Origin: Pipra filicauda
Taxonomy: Eukaryota > Chordata > Aves > Passeriformes > Pipridae
Reading direction: 5' to 3'
Length of the DNA: 64,000 bases
Assembly (NCBI RefSeq): GCF_003945595.2
Contig: NW_024104771.1
Coordinates: forward strand, 152,156 to 216,155
Position 1 is the first letter of the stretch; the number at the start of each line of letters is the position of its first letter. Below, piece by piece: positions 24,301 to 32,109 of this stretch. A model generated the notes under the pieces. That model saw only the letters and a program-made list of their open reading frames with translations, had not been told where the DNA came from and made no database searches. Both the position numbers and the translations under genes were made by a program.

Positions 24301-27300
24301 GAGCCCAGCTGGGCTGGAGCGGGCTGGGAGCTCCGGCCCGGGCGGATCCAGGGATCCGGAGAGGGATCCCGAGGTCACCCCCGTCCCCTTCCCGGGTGTG
24401 CACCCCAAACTCAGCTCAACCAGCTCAGCACTGCCATCAGCAAACCCTGCTTGTGCTGACTGTGCTGAAGGGAAGCCAAAGTTTAACTCAAACCCACCTT
24501 CCGGGAAGCGAAGGGGAGAAGCTCTCCCGGATTTATCCCACATTTTGGTGGCTGTGGCTGCCCCATCCCTGGAAGTGTTCAAGGCCGGCTTGGACGGGGC
24601 TCGGAGCAACCTGGGGCAGTGAGTGGCATCCCTGCCTCTGGGTGAGCTTGAAGGTCCCCTCCAAGCCAACCCCTCCCCTGATTTAGGGCAGGAAAAGCAG
24701 CATCCCTGGCACGAGTGCCCCGTTCCAGAGCCTCAGCAGCTGGTTGGTGCCGCTGAATCTGATAAGGGCTCACGTGGGGAGCTCTTGGCAGAGAAGCTGC
24801 TGTGCCATAAACCCCCCAGCCTTGTTTACTGCACAAATAACTTGGCCACACAGCCCAGGCCTGGCCTGATTGCTCCCACCCTCCTGCCTCACCGGGAAAT
24901 GCCGGAATTAATGAGGAACATTTGGAAAGGGCTCTTTGCTCTTAAACTGCCACCGAGACAGAAACAGCCCCTCTTCCTGTCGTCTCTCTCTCTGCTGTTT
25001 TACAGCTCAGGAGACTTTCTGTGCTGCAGGGGGATGATCATCACCTGCTGATGATCCCAAAGAGCACTGGAGGGGCTTTAAGGTGCCCTCCAACCCAAAC
25101 CACCCCACGGTTCTGTGAGTGAGGTGTGAAAGCCGACCCAGCACATGATCTCAGGTGATGCCAACTTCCCTCCTCCCCAAAACTTCCCGAGGAGCTGAGC
25201 AGAAAAAAAAAAAAAACAACCCTTTGAGAAGAATGCCATGAGTTTGTTTTTTTTTTGGAAGATTGAGGTCTCCAGGCTCGACTGAACTCACCACCCGGGC
25301 GGCTCTTTCTTGGGATTCACATTTCCGACAGAACCAGGGGCCGGTGGGGACCTGGACAATTCCATAACAAGCTGGGGGAAAAAAAGCAAGAAAAAAAGAC
25401 TTCATTAGACCATCTTTACATCGACTGTTTCATTTCTTGGGTGTGTATAAAAGTTTTGCAGGGCTTGGAGCAACCTCCTCCAGTGGAAGGTGGCCTGTTC
25501 ATGGTGGAACTGGGCGAGCTTTAAGGTCCCTTCCAACCCAAACCATTCCATGATTCCGTGTCTGTGGGAGCTGTTACTGCTCAGAGACAGGTGACAAAAT
25601 CAAAAATTACGTGTGCAACACATATTTTACTCCCATTTCCAGTTTCCAACCCCATTCAGCTGTTTCCAAGAGGTCCAGTGTGATACATTCATTCAAGTTT
25701 TCAGATAAGCCCATGGTCCAGCACGAAAAGCTCCCATGAAAATCTGGCCTAGATGGGAATGGAGCGAATCAGAAGCTGTGCTTGATTCTGGCCCAGTGAA
25801 CACAAATGTCATTTTTTTACTTTTTAACTTTTCAAGTGCCATTTCCAGTGATCCAAGCATTAAACTGGTGACACGGATGACAGGAAGCACCTAAAGCACA
25901 ATCAGGACTAAGATAAAAATCTCAGCGTCACGAGGGGAATCATCCCCGTGGGAATTCAGAGGGACACCAACCGGAATTCCCATTCACCCTGCTCACCCTC
26001 CACCTGCACATCACCTCCAGCAGCTTCCAGGACCAGGGAATTCACAGAATCATGGAATAACCTGAGCTGGGAAGGACCCACAAGGAGCATCAAGTCCAGC
26101 TTCAGGTTTCCTACAACTCCTGCTGGGAACAGGTTCTGTGTGAACACAACTCTCCAGCTGATATCCCAACAGAACTGCTGGGTTTATCCAGCCTTATCCA
26201 GCCCCTCTGGCTTCCTACATCACTCCTGGTGCTCTCAGGGTCCCTCTCTGCAGCTTTAAAACCAGCTCCCATCTCTGCTGCTTGAAGGCTTTCCACCTTC
26301 TTCGGTGATATTCCCCCTCTAAGCATCCAAGAATGGTCGTTGTGAGTCCCAAAAGAAGCGTTTCTGACCCTAAAAGGGCTTTTGGCCACCACACAGGTGG
26401 GTTTAAAGCCACAGAGGCAGCGTAAGGATCGAAGCTGTGCCTCTCAGGGGAGGGTCTGGGAGCCTCCCAGGGAGGGAGGAACAAATTATCCCTCCTTTAT
26501 TCCACCTCCAAGCAAAGAACAAATCGCCCCTTCCTTATTCCTTCAAGCACAAGCTGGTGGTTGGAAGGGAATCCCAGTCCTTCCAGACACTTGAAACTGG
26601 GTTGGGCAAAGCATCTGCTGGAGGCAGTGCCGGGATGATCCCCCGGGGGCAGCCCCAGCCCCGACCCCCAGCAGGTTCCCTCCACCTCCCTAAAGTCCAT
26701 TATCCCACATCAGCCCCGGGGGGGAAAAACAAATGGAATCGTGGAGTTCAATGGAAGGAGCTGCCAAGGCCCAGGGAAATGGAAAGGACCTGAAAGCCCT
26801 GCCAGAGGAGCCTGCTTGGGTCCATCTTTAGCAGTGGCTCAGGGCCAAAAAACAAGCACTCAGCTGGAGCCAGCACGAGCTTCTGTGCCCGCTGCTTCAA
26901 AGGGGGAAGAAAACAAGGAAGAAAACAAGGGGGAAAAAATGCAGAACATGAGCTGAAAAATGAGATTTGTAAGTGTTCTTAACCGTCCTGTTAGAGTCTC
27001 CATTTCCCATCAGATGGTTTTGTTCATGTTCTGCATGTTCTGCCTTTTTTATATATATATATATTTTTTTTTTTTTTTAAACTGGAAAGATTCTGCTTCG
27101 AAGAGGAAGAAAACAAGGAGGGGGGAAAAAAATGCAGAACACGAGTCGAAAATGCAATTTAAAAATGTTTCTCACTACCTTATCCAAGCCTCCATTTCCC
27201 ATCTTCACATCTTGATTTTTTTCCCTGGAAAGATCTTTAAGCACCAGCACAGAAACGGGGCTGATATCTTTAAGAACCTAAGCCCTAATATGTAGCTACA

Positions 27301-30300
27301 GGCTTTTTTTTTTAAAAAAAACTACAGGGCTCTTTCTTGAGCTGCACAATCATTTCAAAAGGCAACTCTGGTTTTTGTGGATATTCAGGCAGCACAAAGA
27401 GACACCCAACCCGTGTGTGATGGCACGGAGTGACACCACACGAGCCAGAGGATTCCTTGCAGTGGTTTGTTTCTATTTAAGAAATAAAAACCTACCAAAA
27501 AAACACCACACCACTGCCAGGGGCTGAGCAGGCTCAGAAAGAGGGTTGAGAACATCCATCACACACTGCTCCACTCTTATGAATTATTACATCCTGAAAG
27601 ACTCTTACCAGACCTAAATAGACTGTTGTGCTTCCTACACGCACAAACTCAGCACAAACTGTGCACTGGCTACACAAAACAGTCTCTCTGAGACTATTCC
27701 TGCCCCTCTGAAACTCTTCCTGGATATTTCCAACTCTTCCCGTTCCCCTAAAACTGTTCTTGGATATTCCCAATTCTTCCTGCTCCCCTGAAACTCTTCT
27801 TGGATATTTAAAACTCTTCCTGCTCCCCTGAAACTGTTCTGGATATTTAAAACTGTTCCTGCCCCTCTGAAACTGTTCTTGCATCTTTGAAACTGTTCCT
27901 GACCCTTGGGAACTCTTCTTGGATATTTCCAACTCTTCCCGTTCCCCTAAAACTGGTCTGAATATTTAAAACTCTTCCTGCCCCTCTGAAACTCTTCTTG
28001 GATATTTCCAACTCTTCCCGCTCCCCTGAAACTCTTCTGAATATTTAAAACTCTTCCTGCCCCTCTGAAACTGTTCCTGCATCTTTGAAACTGTTCCTGA
28101 CCCTCGGGAACTGTTCCTGCCAGCACACACAGGTGTTCATGTTTTTGGGAATGGGCATAAGGATGCCAAAGCCCTTCATCTCCCTCTCCAAAAAAAATTA
28201 AAAGAGAGGGGTGGAGAAACCCGTTCTCTAGCATAGGGTTTGATGAGTTAGGGGAAGAAGGGAAGAATTACATCAGCAAAATGAAAATAAATGTCCTTTT
28301 GGAGAGCCCCTTGTCCTGCCGGGTCACTCGGAGGCACCCCCAGGACTTTAAATGGAAAGAGGGGAGATTTTGAGCAGATATTGGGAAGGAATTCACGGGT
28401 GGGGAGGCCCTGGCACAGGTTGCCCAGAGAAGCTGGGGCTGCCCCTGGATCCCTGGAAGTGTCCAAGGCCGGGTTGGACGGGGCTTGGATCAACCTGGGC
28501 TGGTGGGAGGTGTCCCTGCCCGGGGCACTGGATGAGCTTTAAGGTCCCTCCCAGCCCAAACCATCCTGGGATTCCATGACAACAGACACCCAAGAGTCAC
28601 CTCTGGGTGAAGAGAAACCCCTGTGAGATCACTGCCTCATTTACCTCCCCTTCAGTCACCTGGTTGTGACTCCTGACTGCAGCCCTGAGCAGGGACACAC
28701 CAAAAACGGGGAGCAGAAGGAAACCCAAGGTCCTGCTCCAGCCCCTGCACTGACAGTGGGAAGGGAAGAGCAGGACCCAGGGACAGGGACAGAGAAGGAT
28801 CCAGGGACAGGGACAGAGAAGGACCCAGGGACAGGGACAGAGAAGGATCCAGGAAAGGGACAGAGAAGGATCCAGGGATAGGGACAGAGAAGGATCCAGG
28901 GACAGGGACAGAGCAGGACCCAGGGACAGGGACAGAGAAGGATCCAGGAAAGGGACAGAGAAGGATCCAGGGATAGGGACAGAGAAGGATCCAGGGACAG
29001 GGACAGAGAAGGATCCAGGGACAGGGACAGAGAAGGATCCAGGGAGAGGGACAGAAAAGGACCCAGGGACAGGGACAGAGAAGGATCCAGGGACAGGGAT
29101 AGAGAAGGATCCAGGGATAGGGACAGAGAAGGATCCAGGGACAGGGACAGAGAAGGATCCAGGGAAGGGACAGAGAAGGATCCAGGGACAGGGACAGAGA
29201 AGGATCCAGGGAAGGGGCAGAGAAGGATCCAGGGACAGAGAAGGATCCAGGGACAGGGACAGAGAAGGATCCAGGGACAGGGACAGAGCAGGACCCAGGG
29301 ATAGGGACAGAGAAGGATCCAGGGAAGGGGCAGAGCAGGACCCACGAAAGGGACAGAGAAGGACCCAGGGAGAGGGACAGAGACGGAGAAGGATCCAGGG
29401 ACAGAGAAGGATCCAGGGAAGGGGCAGAGCAGAACCCACGGACAGGGACAGAGCAGGATCCAAGGAAGGGGCAGAGCAGGACCCGGGGACAGAGCAGGAC
29501 ACAGGGACAGGGACAGAGCAGGACCCGGGGACAGAGCAGGACACAGGGACAGGGACAGAGCAGGACCCGGGGACAGGGACAGAGCAGGACCCAGGGACAG
29601 GCACAGAGCAGGACCCGGGGACAGGGACAGAGCAGGACCCGGGGACAGGGACAGAGCAGGACCCACGGGCAGCCGGAAGAACCAGGAGCGAGCATCGGGA
29701 ATGGCTGGAGAGTGTGCAGGAAGAGGCTGGAGATGTGCTGGTAGATGGATGGGATAATAATAGATGGGAAAACAGACAGGCCAGATGAGCCCAGAAACCT
29801 TCGTGTTATTCCAAACAAACCAAGCAGGATAATCACCGCGCCTTTCTGCCGGCTTGGAACGGAACGCAAATACCTATTTTAATTCGTATTTTTTTTGTTC
29901 AGACACCCGAGGACAAACTTTCCGGCCCGATACCGTGTGTTAGGGGCGTGCTGGAGTCATTTAAAATGCAAAATAGCCCGTGTCGCGCTGCGAGGAGGAG
30001 GAGGAGGACGGCTGCCTTCCTCTCTCCCTCCCTCCCTGCCCTTGCAGGAGCAGCTCCGGGCCCCGCCGCCACCCCCGGGGGTTACCCGGGGCCATCCCCC
30101 GACGGCCCCGGACCCGAGGGGGGACATCTGCGGCGCTGCCCACCCCCCCCCCCCCCAAAAAAAAAACCTCCGCGGGGGCACCGGGGGGGGGGGTCGGGCA
30201 GGGGGAAAGAGCCCCGGGGAAACTCCCCCCGCCCGGTAACGACCCCCCAAACCCCGGAGATGCGCGTGTCCCCCCTCGGGGGCTCCCCCGCTGCCCCCGA

Positions 30301-30643
30301 GCCCCCCGCGCTGCCCCCGCGGCTCCCGCGCGGCTCCGGCCCCGCGGCGACACCGTTATTCGGAACAATGGGGCTTAAAACAAAGCCCCCCCCCACCCCC
30401 CCGCGCAGCCCCCCCCTCCATCCCCGGCCTCCCCGGGGTGCCCGGTGTTTTGGGGGGAAGGGGGAGGGGGGTGTCGGTGCCCGGTGGGTTTTGGGGGGCG
30501 CGGGGCCGGGGGGGTGCGGGTGCCCGGCGCTTACCTTGGTGCACCGCCACATTGCAGCCGTGCCCGTCGCAGTACACCAGCGGGTTCTCCGCCCAGCCCC
30601 GCTCATCAGAACAGACACAGCAGCCTCCCACCATCTCCTTCAT
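179..30643 (-). CDS. MLLT6: MLLT6 (AF17) N-terminal half, 11 coding exons, 3'-truncated by window edge
   Basis: Coding exons read right to left: 30643-30535, 25371-25292, 20864-20810, 19286-19177, 18683-18580, 17409-17316, 16017-15910, 8221-8120, 3158-2984, 2244-1648, 363-179. They total 1719 bases (573 codons); every junction has AG/GT and phases match throughout. Residues 1-184 form the PZP module: PHD finger (C8, C11, C25, C30, H35, C38, C51, C54), a knuckle (C65, C68, H85, C88) and an extended PHD (C120, C123, C137, C140, C145, H150, C153, C174, C177). Later parts are basic and serine-rich, with an AT-hook-like GPGRPKG at 448-454. The start MKEMVGG, the peptides LTMEPIVLQYVPHDRFNK and EEEVLEVDNVKYCGYCKYHF, and the exon 10 ending fit MLLT6 rather than its paralogue MLLT10. 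Family knowledge: a nuclear cofactor of the H3K79 methyltransferase DOT1L, and a KMT2A fusion partner in leukaemia. The DOT1L-binding octapeptide/leucine-zipper part would lie in the missing C-terminal half. Confidence 0.96.
364..1647 (-). other. MLLT6: MLLT6 intron 10
   Basis: 1284 bases of GC-rich intron. Open frames across it are stop-poor by composition and show no family similarity. No transposon or tandem array is recognised. Confidence 0.8.
1648..2244 (-). CDS. MLLT6: MLLT6 coding exon 10 (AT-hook-like, serine-rich)
   Basis: 597 bases, the largest exon here, coding residues 313-512. It contains FPKLEQDDEKY, then FEQKVIFSGFG with IMRFST, a serine run, a basic patch (KEKKHKGSKKNKHG) and GPGRPKG, an AT-hook-like minor-groove-binding motif. 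It ends with FSGGSLVSS and LPSLSMESPLLGSG. All these blocks are in MLLT6 order. The acceptor is a C-tract plus ag and the donor is gtatgt. The basic patch probably serves nuclear import and DNA contact (inference). Confidence 0.95.
2245..2983 (-). other. MLLT6: MLLT6 intron 9
   Basis: 739 bases with short C/T-rich repeats around 2425-2475 (CATCCCTGC-like). No other feature seen. Confidence 0.8.
2984..3158 (-). CDS. MLLT6: MLLT6 coding exon 9
   Basis: 175 bases, phase 0 in and phase 1 out; residues 255-312. Serine/lysine-rich peptide starting GSTSHHEGSKETSE, with KGRKSSSHGSSHKGKK and ending SGTFQPA, matching the MLLT6 segment that follows TADK in the family. The acceptor is ttgcccag and the donor gtaagg. 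Probably disordered and basic. Confidence 0.93.
4249..4290 (+). repeat. G-rich low-complexity tract
   Basis: Runs of G broken by single A or T bases, including a run of about 14 G. It has the spacing needed for G-quadruplex folding on the plus strand, which is the non-template strand's complement for MLLT6. No other function is visible. Confidence 0.7.
5488..5635 (+). repeat. Minisatellite, CATCCCTGCTGTCCCC units
   Basis: At least six imperfect copies of a C/T-rich unit of about 16-30 bases, private to this intron. Both strands are open in several frames only because of the repeat. Confidence 0.85.
5994..6270 (-). mobile_element. CR1 LINE fragment
   Basis: Antisense copy of the CR1 3' region. 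The tail end is at 5994 (aatcgtggagtgggtt), then the conserved lines corresponding to TTGGAAGGGACATTAGAGCC and to the sequence around the word CTGGGCAACCTGTGCCAGG. 5'-truncated, as is usual for CR1. Confidence 0.9.
8120..8221 (-). CDS. MLLT6: MLLT6 coding exon 8 (basic)
   Basis: 102 bases, phase 0 at both ends; residues 221-254. Begins SRKDKERPKQKHKKRPESPP and ends PVTTDK, the lysine-rich segment that follows the PZP module in MLLT6 and MLLT10. The donor gtacca is the weakest in the gene as seen here. Likely a nuclear localisation region (inference). Confidence 0.93.
10803..10877 (+). repeat. 25-base unit, three tandem copies
   Basis: Three near-identical copies beginning CAGATTTCTGG at 10803, 10828 and 10853, differing at one or two bases. 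Confidence 0.95.
10908..10940 (+). repeat. A-rich tract
   Basis: Run of A interrupted by single G bases. No retroposon body is recognised next to it. Confidence 0.8.
12291..12340 (+). repeat. (GGA)n microsatellite
   Basis: About 16 uninterrupted GGA triplets in an intron. Reads as poly-Glu or poly-Arg in shadow frames, but is not coding. Confidence 0.95.
12650..12841 (+). mobile_element. CR1 LINE 3' fragment
   Basis: Sense copy of the CR1 3' end: AGGTTGCCCAGAGAAGCTGT, then the lines up to CTTTAAGGTCCTTTCC, ending in a tail of CCATGATTCCATGATTCTAT. The tail identifies the avian CR1 family. Confidence 0.95.
13241..13266 (+). repeat. (CA)n microsatellite
   Basis: About 13 dinucleotides with one interruption. 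Confidence 0.9.
15088..15210 (+). mobile_element. CR1 LINE internal fragment
   Basis: Diverged sense CR1 (GAGAAAGCTCTGGGGAGAGC, then GGACAAGAGGGAATGGC). The 3' tail is missing, so it is truncated at both ends. Confidence 0.75.
15600..15775. promoter_or_regulatory. AT-rich motif-dense block in intron 7 (candidate conserved element)
   Basis: Unique AT-rich sequence in a GC-rich intron, with clustered homeodomain-type cores (AATTGTTTAAT, GATTAACTTAATT, ACTAATTATTG, GGTTAATCTGACTAA) and a CCTGTGGC runt-like word. No repeat structure. It sits about 130-310 bases past the exon 7 donor. Function is inferred from composition only. Confidence 0.3.
15910..16017 (-). CDS. MLLT6: MLLT6 coding exon 7
   Basis: 108 bases, phase 0 at both ends; residues 185-220, KTSRHSGSSSFIAGRRSRST followed by SPTQEKHVSHHDRPKK. 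It matches the MLLT6 segment after the PZP module. The long glycine-rich insertion I recall in the human protein between SRHS and FISGRR is absent. The acceptor ends cag; the donor is gtaaga. Confidence 0.94.
16018..17315 (-). other. MLLT6: MLLT6 intron 6
   Basis: 1298 bases containing the four-copy 46-base array at 16341-16524. The remainder is unique sequence with nothing recognised. Confidence 0.8.
16341..16524 (+). repeat. 46-base unit, four tandem copies
   Basis: Copies begin GGAATCCCTGGGGAAGG at 16341, 16387, 16433 and 16479 and are nearly identical (one G/C difference in the first copy). A broken fifth copy starts at 16525. The high identity suggests recent expansion. Confidence 0.96.
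17316..17409 (-). CDS. MLLT6: MLLT6 coding exon 6 (end of extended PHD)
   Basis: 94 bases, phase 2 in and phase 0 out; residues 153-184. AQMAGLLCEEEVLEVDNV then KYCGYCKYHFNKM. It supplies the last zinc ligands of the extended PHD (C174, C177). VLEVDNVKYC is the MLLT6 form, where MLLT10 has a different EGNGADN-type stretch. The donor is gtgagt. Confidence 0.96.
17410..18579 (-). other. MLLT6: MLLT6 intron 5
   Basis: 1170 bases. The half next to exon 5 (18038-18579) is entirely the splice-donor minisatellite; the other half is unique sequence. Confidence 0.85.
18038..18599 (-). repeat. Minisatellite of about 20 units made from the exon 5 end and its 5' splice site
   Basis: On the minus strand each unit contains CATTCCATGTCACCTG followed in most copies by gtgagt, that is, the last coding bases of exon 5 plus its donor. 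I count 20 copies of the core including the exon itself; most are 29-32 bases apart, some only 20-22. Copies 9 and 10 from the left lack a good donor. Three intronic copies share the longer exon form GGCATTCC; the others have AACATTCC. Reading on past any donor in the exon frame gives TGG TGA, an immediate stop, so only the donor at the exon itself is productive. Confidence 0.97.
18580..18683 (-). CDS. MLLT6: MLLT6 coding exon 5 (extended PHD)
   Basis: 104 bases, phase 0 in and phase 2 out; residues 119-153. TCYICEEQGRESKAASGACM then ACNRHGCRQAFHVTC with six zinc ligands in the right spacing. Its last 16-20 bases and donor are the seed of the adjacent minisatellite. This end point is required because exon 6 starts with T, completing the TGT codon of C153. 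Confidence 0.96.
18684..19176 (-). other. MLLT6: MLLT6 intron 4
   Basis: 493 bases holding a short degraded CR1 fragment at 18779-18862. Nothing else recognised. Confidence 0.8.
18779..18862 (-). mobile_element. CR1 LINE 3' remnant
   Basis: Short diverged antisense copy: GGAGGGACCTTCAAGGTCAC then GCCATGGGCAGGGACACCTC, typical of the CR1 3' end. Confidence 0.75.
19177..19286 (-). CDS. MLLT6: MLLT6 coding exon 4
   Basis: 110 bases, phase 1 in and phase 0 out; residues 82-118. WAHVVCALYIPEVQFANV then LTMEPIVLQYVPHDRFNK. It supplies the H85 and C88 zinc ligands. LTMEP and LQYVPHDRF are the MLLT6 variants (MLLT10 has STMEP and LQSVPHDRY). The donor is gtgaga. Confidence 0.97.
19287..20809 (-). 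other. MLLT6: MLLT6 intron 3
   Basis: 1523 bases containing the 63-base triplicate at 19558-19740 and an AT-rich patch near 20135-20165. No other feature seen. Confidence 0.8.
19558..19740 (+). repeat. 63-base unit, three tandem copies
   Basis: Copies start AAAACCCAGCCCAGGG at 19558, 19621 and 19684, almost identical; the last is slightly truncated. Recent local duplication. Confidence 0.96.
20810..20864 (-). CDS. MLLT6: MLLT6 coding exon 3 (zinc knuckle)
   Basis: 55 bases, phase 0 in and phase 1 out; residues 64-81 plus the first base of G82. RCELCPHKDGALKRTDNG, identical to the family knuckle linking the two PHD fingers. The acceptor is gtttcaag and the donor gtgagt. Confidence 0.96.
21793..21936 (-). 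mobile_element. CR1 LINE 3' fragment
   Basis: Antisense copy: CATGGAATCGTGG tail, then TGGAAGGGACCTTAAAGCCC through TTGGACACTTCCAGGGATG. Confidence 0.93.
23122..23530 (-). mobile_element. CR1 LINE fragment (longest in intron 2)
   Basis: Antisense copy of about 410 bases, from AATCACAGAGAG through CTGGGCAACCTGTGCCAGG, ATTTCTTCCATATATC and GTTTGATCCCACTCCCCC, to the line GGTCTCCACACAACC. It lies upstream of the 3' UTR-like end and is 5'-truncated. Confidence 0.92.
24548..24684 (+). mobile_element. CR1 LINE 3' fragment
   Basis: Sense copy from GGTGGCTGTGGCTGCCCC to AAGGTCCCCTCCAAGCC; the tail is degraded. Confidence 0.88.
25067..25120 (+). mobile_element. CR1 LINE 3' remnant
   Basis: GGGGCTTTAAGGTGCCCTCC followed by AACCCAAACCACCCCACGG: the last ~50 bases of a sense CR1. 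Confidence 0.75.
25292..25371 (-). CDS. MLLT6: MLLT6 coding exon 2 (PHD finger 1)
   Basis: 80 bases, phase 1 in and phase 0 out; residues 37-63. ACYGIVQVPTGPWFC then RKCESQERAARV, with zinc ligands C38, C51 and C54 and the aromatic W49. The acceptor is a C-tract plus ag; the donor is gtgagt. Confidence 0.97.
25458..25566 (+). mobile_element. CR1 LINE 3' fragment
   Basis: Sense copy: GGGCTTGGAGCAACCTCC to AAGGTCCCTTCCAACCC and the tail CCATTCCATGATTCCGTG. Confidence 0.92.
26043..26110 (-). mobile_element. CR1 LINE 3' remnant
   Basis: Antisense: CACAGAATCATGGAATAACC then GGGAAGGACCCACAAGGAGC, the CR1 tail and the line next to it. Confidence 0.8.
26899..27206 (+). repeat. Local duplication of about 110 bases
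   Basis: The segments 26899-27015 and 27098-27206 share the order GAAGAAAACAAGG, GGGGGAAAAAA, TGCAGAACA and TCCATTTCCCATC. They diverge in between and are separated by a TA/T-rich tract. Looks like an old duplication. Confidence 0.75.
27037..27078 (+). repeat. TA and poly-T tract
   Basis: (TA)n of about 7 units followed by about 18 T, between the two halves of the local duplication. Confidence 0.85.
27690..28115 (+). repeat. Degenerate minisatellite, AAACTCTTCCTGCCCC type
   Basis: About 13 imperfect units of ~25-35 bases alternating GAAACTCTTCTTGGATATTT and AACTCTTCCTGCTCCCCTG. Composite organisation with local higher-order repetition. Open in shadow frames only. Confidence 0.9.
28345..28580 (+). 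mobile_element. CR1 LINE 3' fragment
   Basis: Sense copy from TTTAAATGGAAAGAGGGGAG through TGGCACAGGTTGCCCAGAG to TTTAAGGTCCCTCCCAGCCC and ATTCCATGAC. Confidence 0.93.
28771..29655 (+). repeat. Minisatellite of about 36 units, 24-base GGATCCAGGGACAGGGACAG type
   Basis: Nearly 0.9 kb of 24-base units (shorter 18-base ones lack one GGGACA). Two families occur: GGATCC...AGAGAAG on the left and GGACCC...AGAGCAG on the right. Purine-rich on the plus strand. The long minus-strand reading frames here (VPVPGSFS repeats) come from the unit length and are not genes. Confidence 0.97.
30535..30643 (-). CDS. MLLT6: MLLT6 coding exon 1, start codon
   Basis: 109 bases; residues 1-36 plus the first base of A37. 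MKEMVGGCCVCSDERGWAEN then PLVYCDGHGCNVAVHQ, with PHD ligands C8, C11, C25, C30 and H35. The start was chosen because MKEMVGG is the family N-terminus; an A lies at -3. The donor is gtaagc. Confidence 0.96.
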
Positions 30644-30651
30644 ACTTCCAT
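30640..30651 (-). promoter_or_regulatory. MLLT6: Three-codon uORF whose stop overlaps the MLLT6 start
   Basis: Minus-strand ATG GAA GTA TGA. The TGA shares bases with the main start (ATGA), the geometry of termination-reinitiation. The uORF start has C at -3 and G at +4, so it is of medium strength. It lies in the 5' UTR whichever upstream start is used. Confidence 0.6.
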
Positions 30652-30669
30652 GAGGGTTTCCTTCCCCCC

Positions 30670-30760
30670 CCGCCTCCCTCTACGCGCACACTCCTCCTCC
30701 TCCTGCTCTCCCTCCTCCTCCTCCTCCTCTTCTCCTCCTCCTCCTCCGCGCTGCCCCCTC
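30670..30760 (+). repeat. CTC-rich polypyrimidine tract in the MLLT6 5' UTR/promoter
   Basis: Imperfect CTC/TCC repeats (GAG on the transcribed-sense strand) immediately upstream of the coding start. A GAGA-type tract; it could affect promoter structure. Confidence 0.8.
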
Positions 30761-32109
30761 CCTGCTTCCACCGAGCCCGGGGGGGGGGATTCGGGGGGTG
30801 CGACCCCCGGGCCGGGGGGTCCCGGGGATGGGGGGGGTGCAGGCGAGGGGGGTCCCGGGGATGGGGGGGGTGTCGCGGGGGCGGCGGGCGCGCCGCGGCC
30901 CCACCACAGACATTTACGGGCCCCCCCCCGCCTTCAATCATGGCCGCGCCGCCCGCGCGCCCCGGTAAAATTTGCGGTTCACGGATCACACTCCGGCTGG
31001 GGCGGGCGCGTTTGCTCTCCGGCCGTCGCTTCGCGGGGGGGGAGCCGCGCGACATTAATTGTTTTGTTGGTTTGTTTGGGTTTTTTTCCACCCCCTTTCC
31101 GCCGGCGGGTTTTGTGTTTTTATTCACCACCACCCCCCCCTCCGCTTTGCACACCCGCGTGTGCAAAACCGCTGGATGCGCGCCCGAGCCGAGCGAACGT
31201 GGATCGCTCCGCAGGGATGAGCTGGGACCGCTCCGCAAAATCCCATTATCTCGCCAATTCCGCGCTGACGGATCGGGGCTCCGCGAGCGCCACCGGCTGT
31301 CCTGCTCCCCCAGCTCCTTCGGGAAGAGCTTTTAACCCGTTGGCACCTGTTTTGTTATCTTGGAATGTCCCCCCCCTTGGAGGGGGTTTGTCCCCAGCAG
31401 GACGAGTGTCAGAAATCAGCTGGAAACCGGTAAAAAGAAATCATCCTAAAATATAGGGAATAACTCTGTGTGGGATTGCTCCTGCACCTCCCAAGTCCAC
31501 ACAGCATCACCCTTGTCTTGGACACGTCATCCAGAACACTCATGGAGAAATGAGGAAAACCCAAAAAAAGGAGCACAAAAACGACAAATCTTTGAAAAGA
31601 GGCCTCAAAAGTCCGTGTATCATGTTCCTACAGCTCAGGCTCTCCCTGAAATCATCTACCTGAGAACACACAGAGCAGCTCCCAGGGGTCTCATCATCTC
31701 TCCTGTGCGTCCTCCCCCCGCCAGCACACCGTGCTCATGAAAAAAAAGGAAGTGCCCGATGCCAGACTGGGCAAAGAAACGGTGGGAAATGTAGCAGGGA
31801 ACAATTGTTTGCTGGTTTGTGCACACCAGTGTCCTCCTCCTGTACACACCTTGTGTCTTTCTCTTCCTGGCAGAGGAAGACCCGGCAGGGAGGGAATTTT
31901 GCTGGTGCTGCCATCCTCATGATGATGAGGATGAGCCCTTGGCAGCTCCGGTGCTGAGGAGGGATGGACGTGTCTCACAGGGACGGATTCCCTGGAGCCA
32001 CCCTGCTCCCTCTGCCCTCCATCCCACGTGCCTGAGAGCGCTCAGATTCCAAAGCAGGAACAGTTCCCGTGGGTTCTTGGGAATCCTAACCCTCTGCAGG
32101 CCCAGGAGC

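Larger units (their letters stand above)
20865..25291 (-). other. MLLT6: MLLT6 intron 2
   Basis: 4427 bases with CR1 fragments at 21793-21936, 23122-23530, 24548-24684 and 25067-25120, a G-run at about 22497-22510, and an AT-rich block at 22085-22265 with homeodomain/SOX-like words (GCGATTAGCGC, TTGTAACAAG). No exon recognised. Confidence 0.8.
25372..30534 (-). other. MLLT6: MLLT6 intron 1
   Basis: 5163 bases. Contents: CR1 at 25458-25566, 26043-26110 and 28345-28580; an approximate 110-base duplication (26899-27015 and 27098-27206); a T-rich/AT tract (27037-27078); a degenerate array (27690-28115); a 24-base minisatellite (28771-29655); then CpG-island sequence from about 29,950 to the donor. 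Confidence 0.8.
29950..31300. promoter_or_regulatory. MLLT6: CpG island over the MLLT6 promoter and exon 1
   Basis: Dense CpG and GC sequence surrounding the first coding exon, with GC-box-like runs, GAG/CTC tracts and a GGCCATGAT (YY1-like) word at about 30,937-30,945 on the minus strand. Transcription of MLLT6 should start a short way to the right of 30,651. No TATA box is obvious. The exact start site cannot be read from the sequence. Confidence 0.75.

Noticed and set aside
28652..29869. Three overlapping minus-strand frames of 335-405 codons
   Set aside because: Created by a 24-base minisatellite (a multiple of three), so all frames stay open; products are pure VPVPGSFS-type repeats.
179..30643. 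MLLT10 (AF10) instead of MLLT6
   Set aside because: Diagnostic residues (MKEMVGG start, LTMEP, LQYVPHDRF, EEEVLEVDNVKY) and the exon 10 ending are of the MLLT6 type.
29948..31456. 502-codon plus-strand frame over the MLLT6 promoter
   Set aside because: Antisense to a confirmed exon in a CpG island; Pro/Ala/Arg-rich and without similarity.
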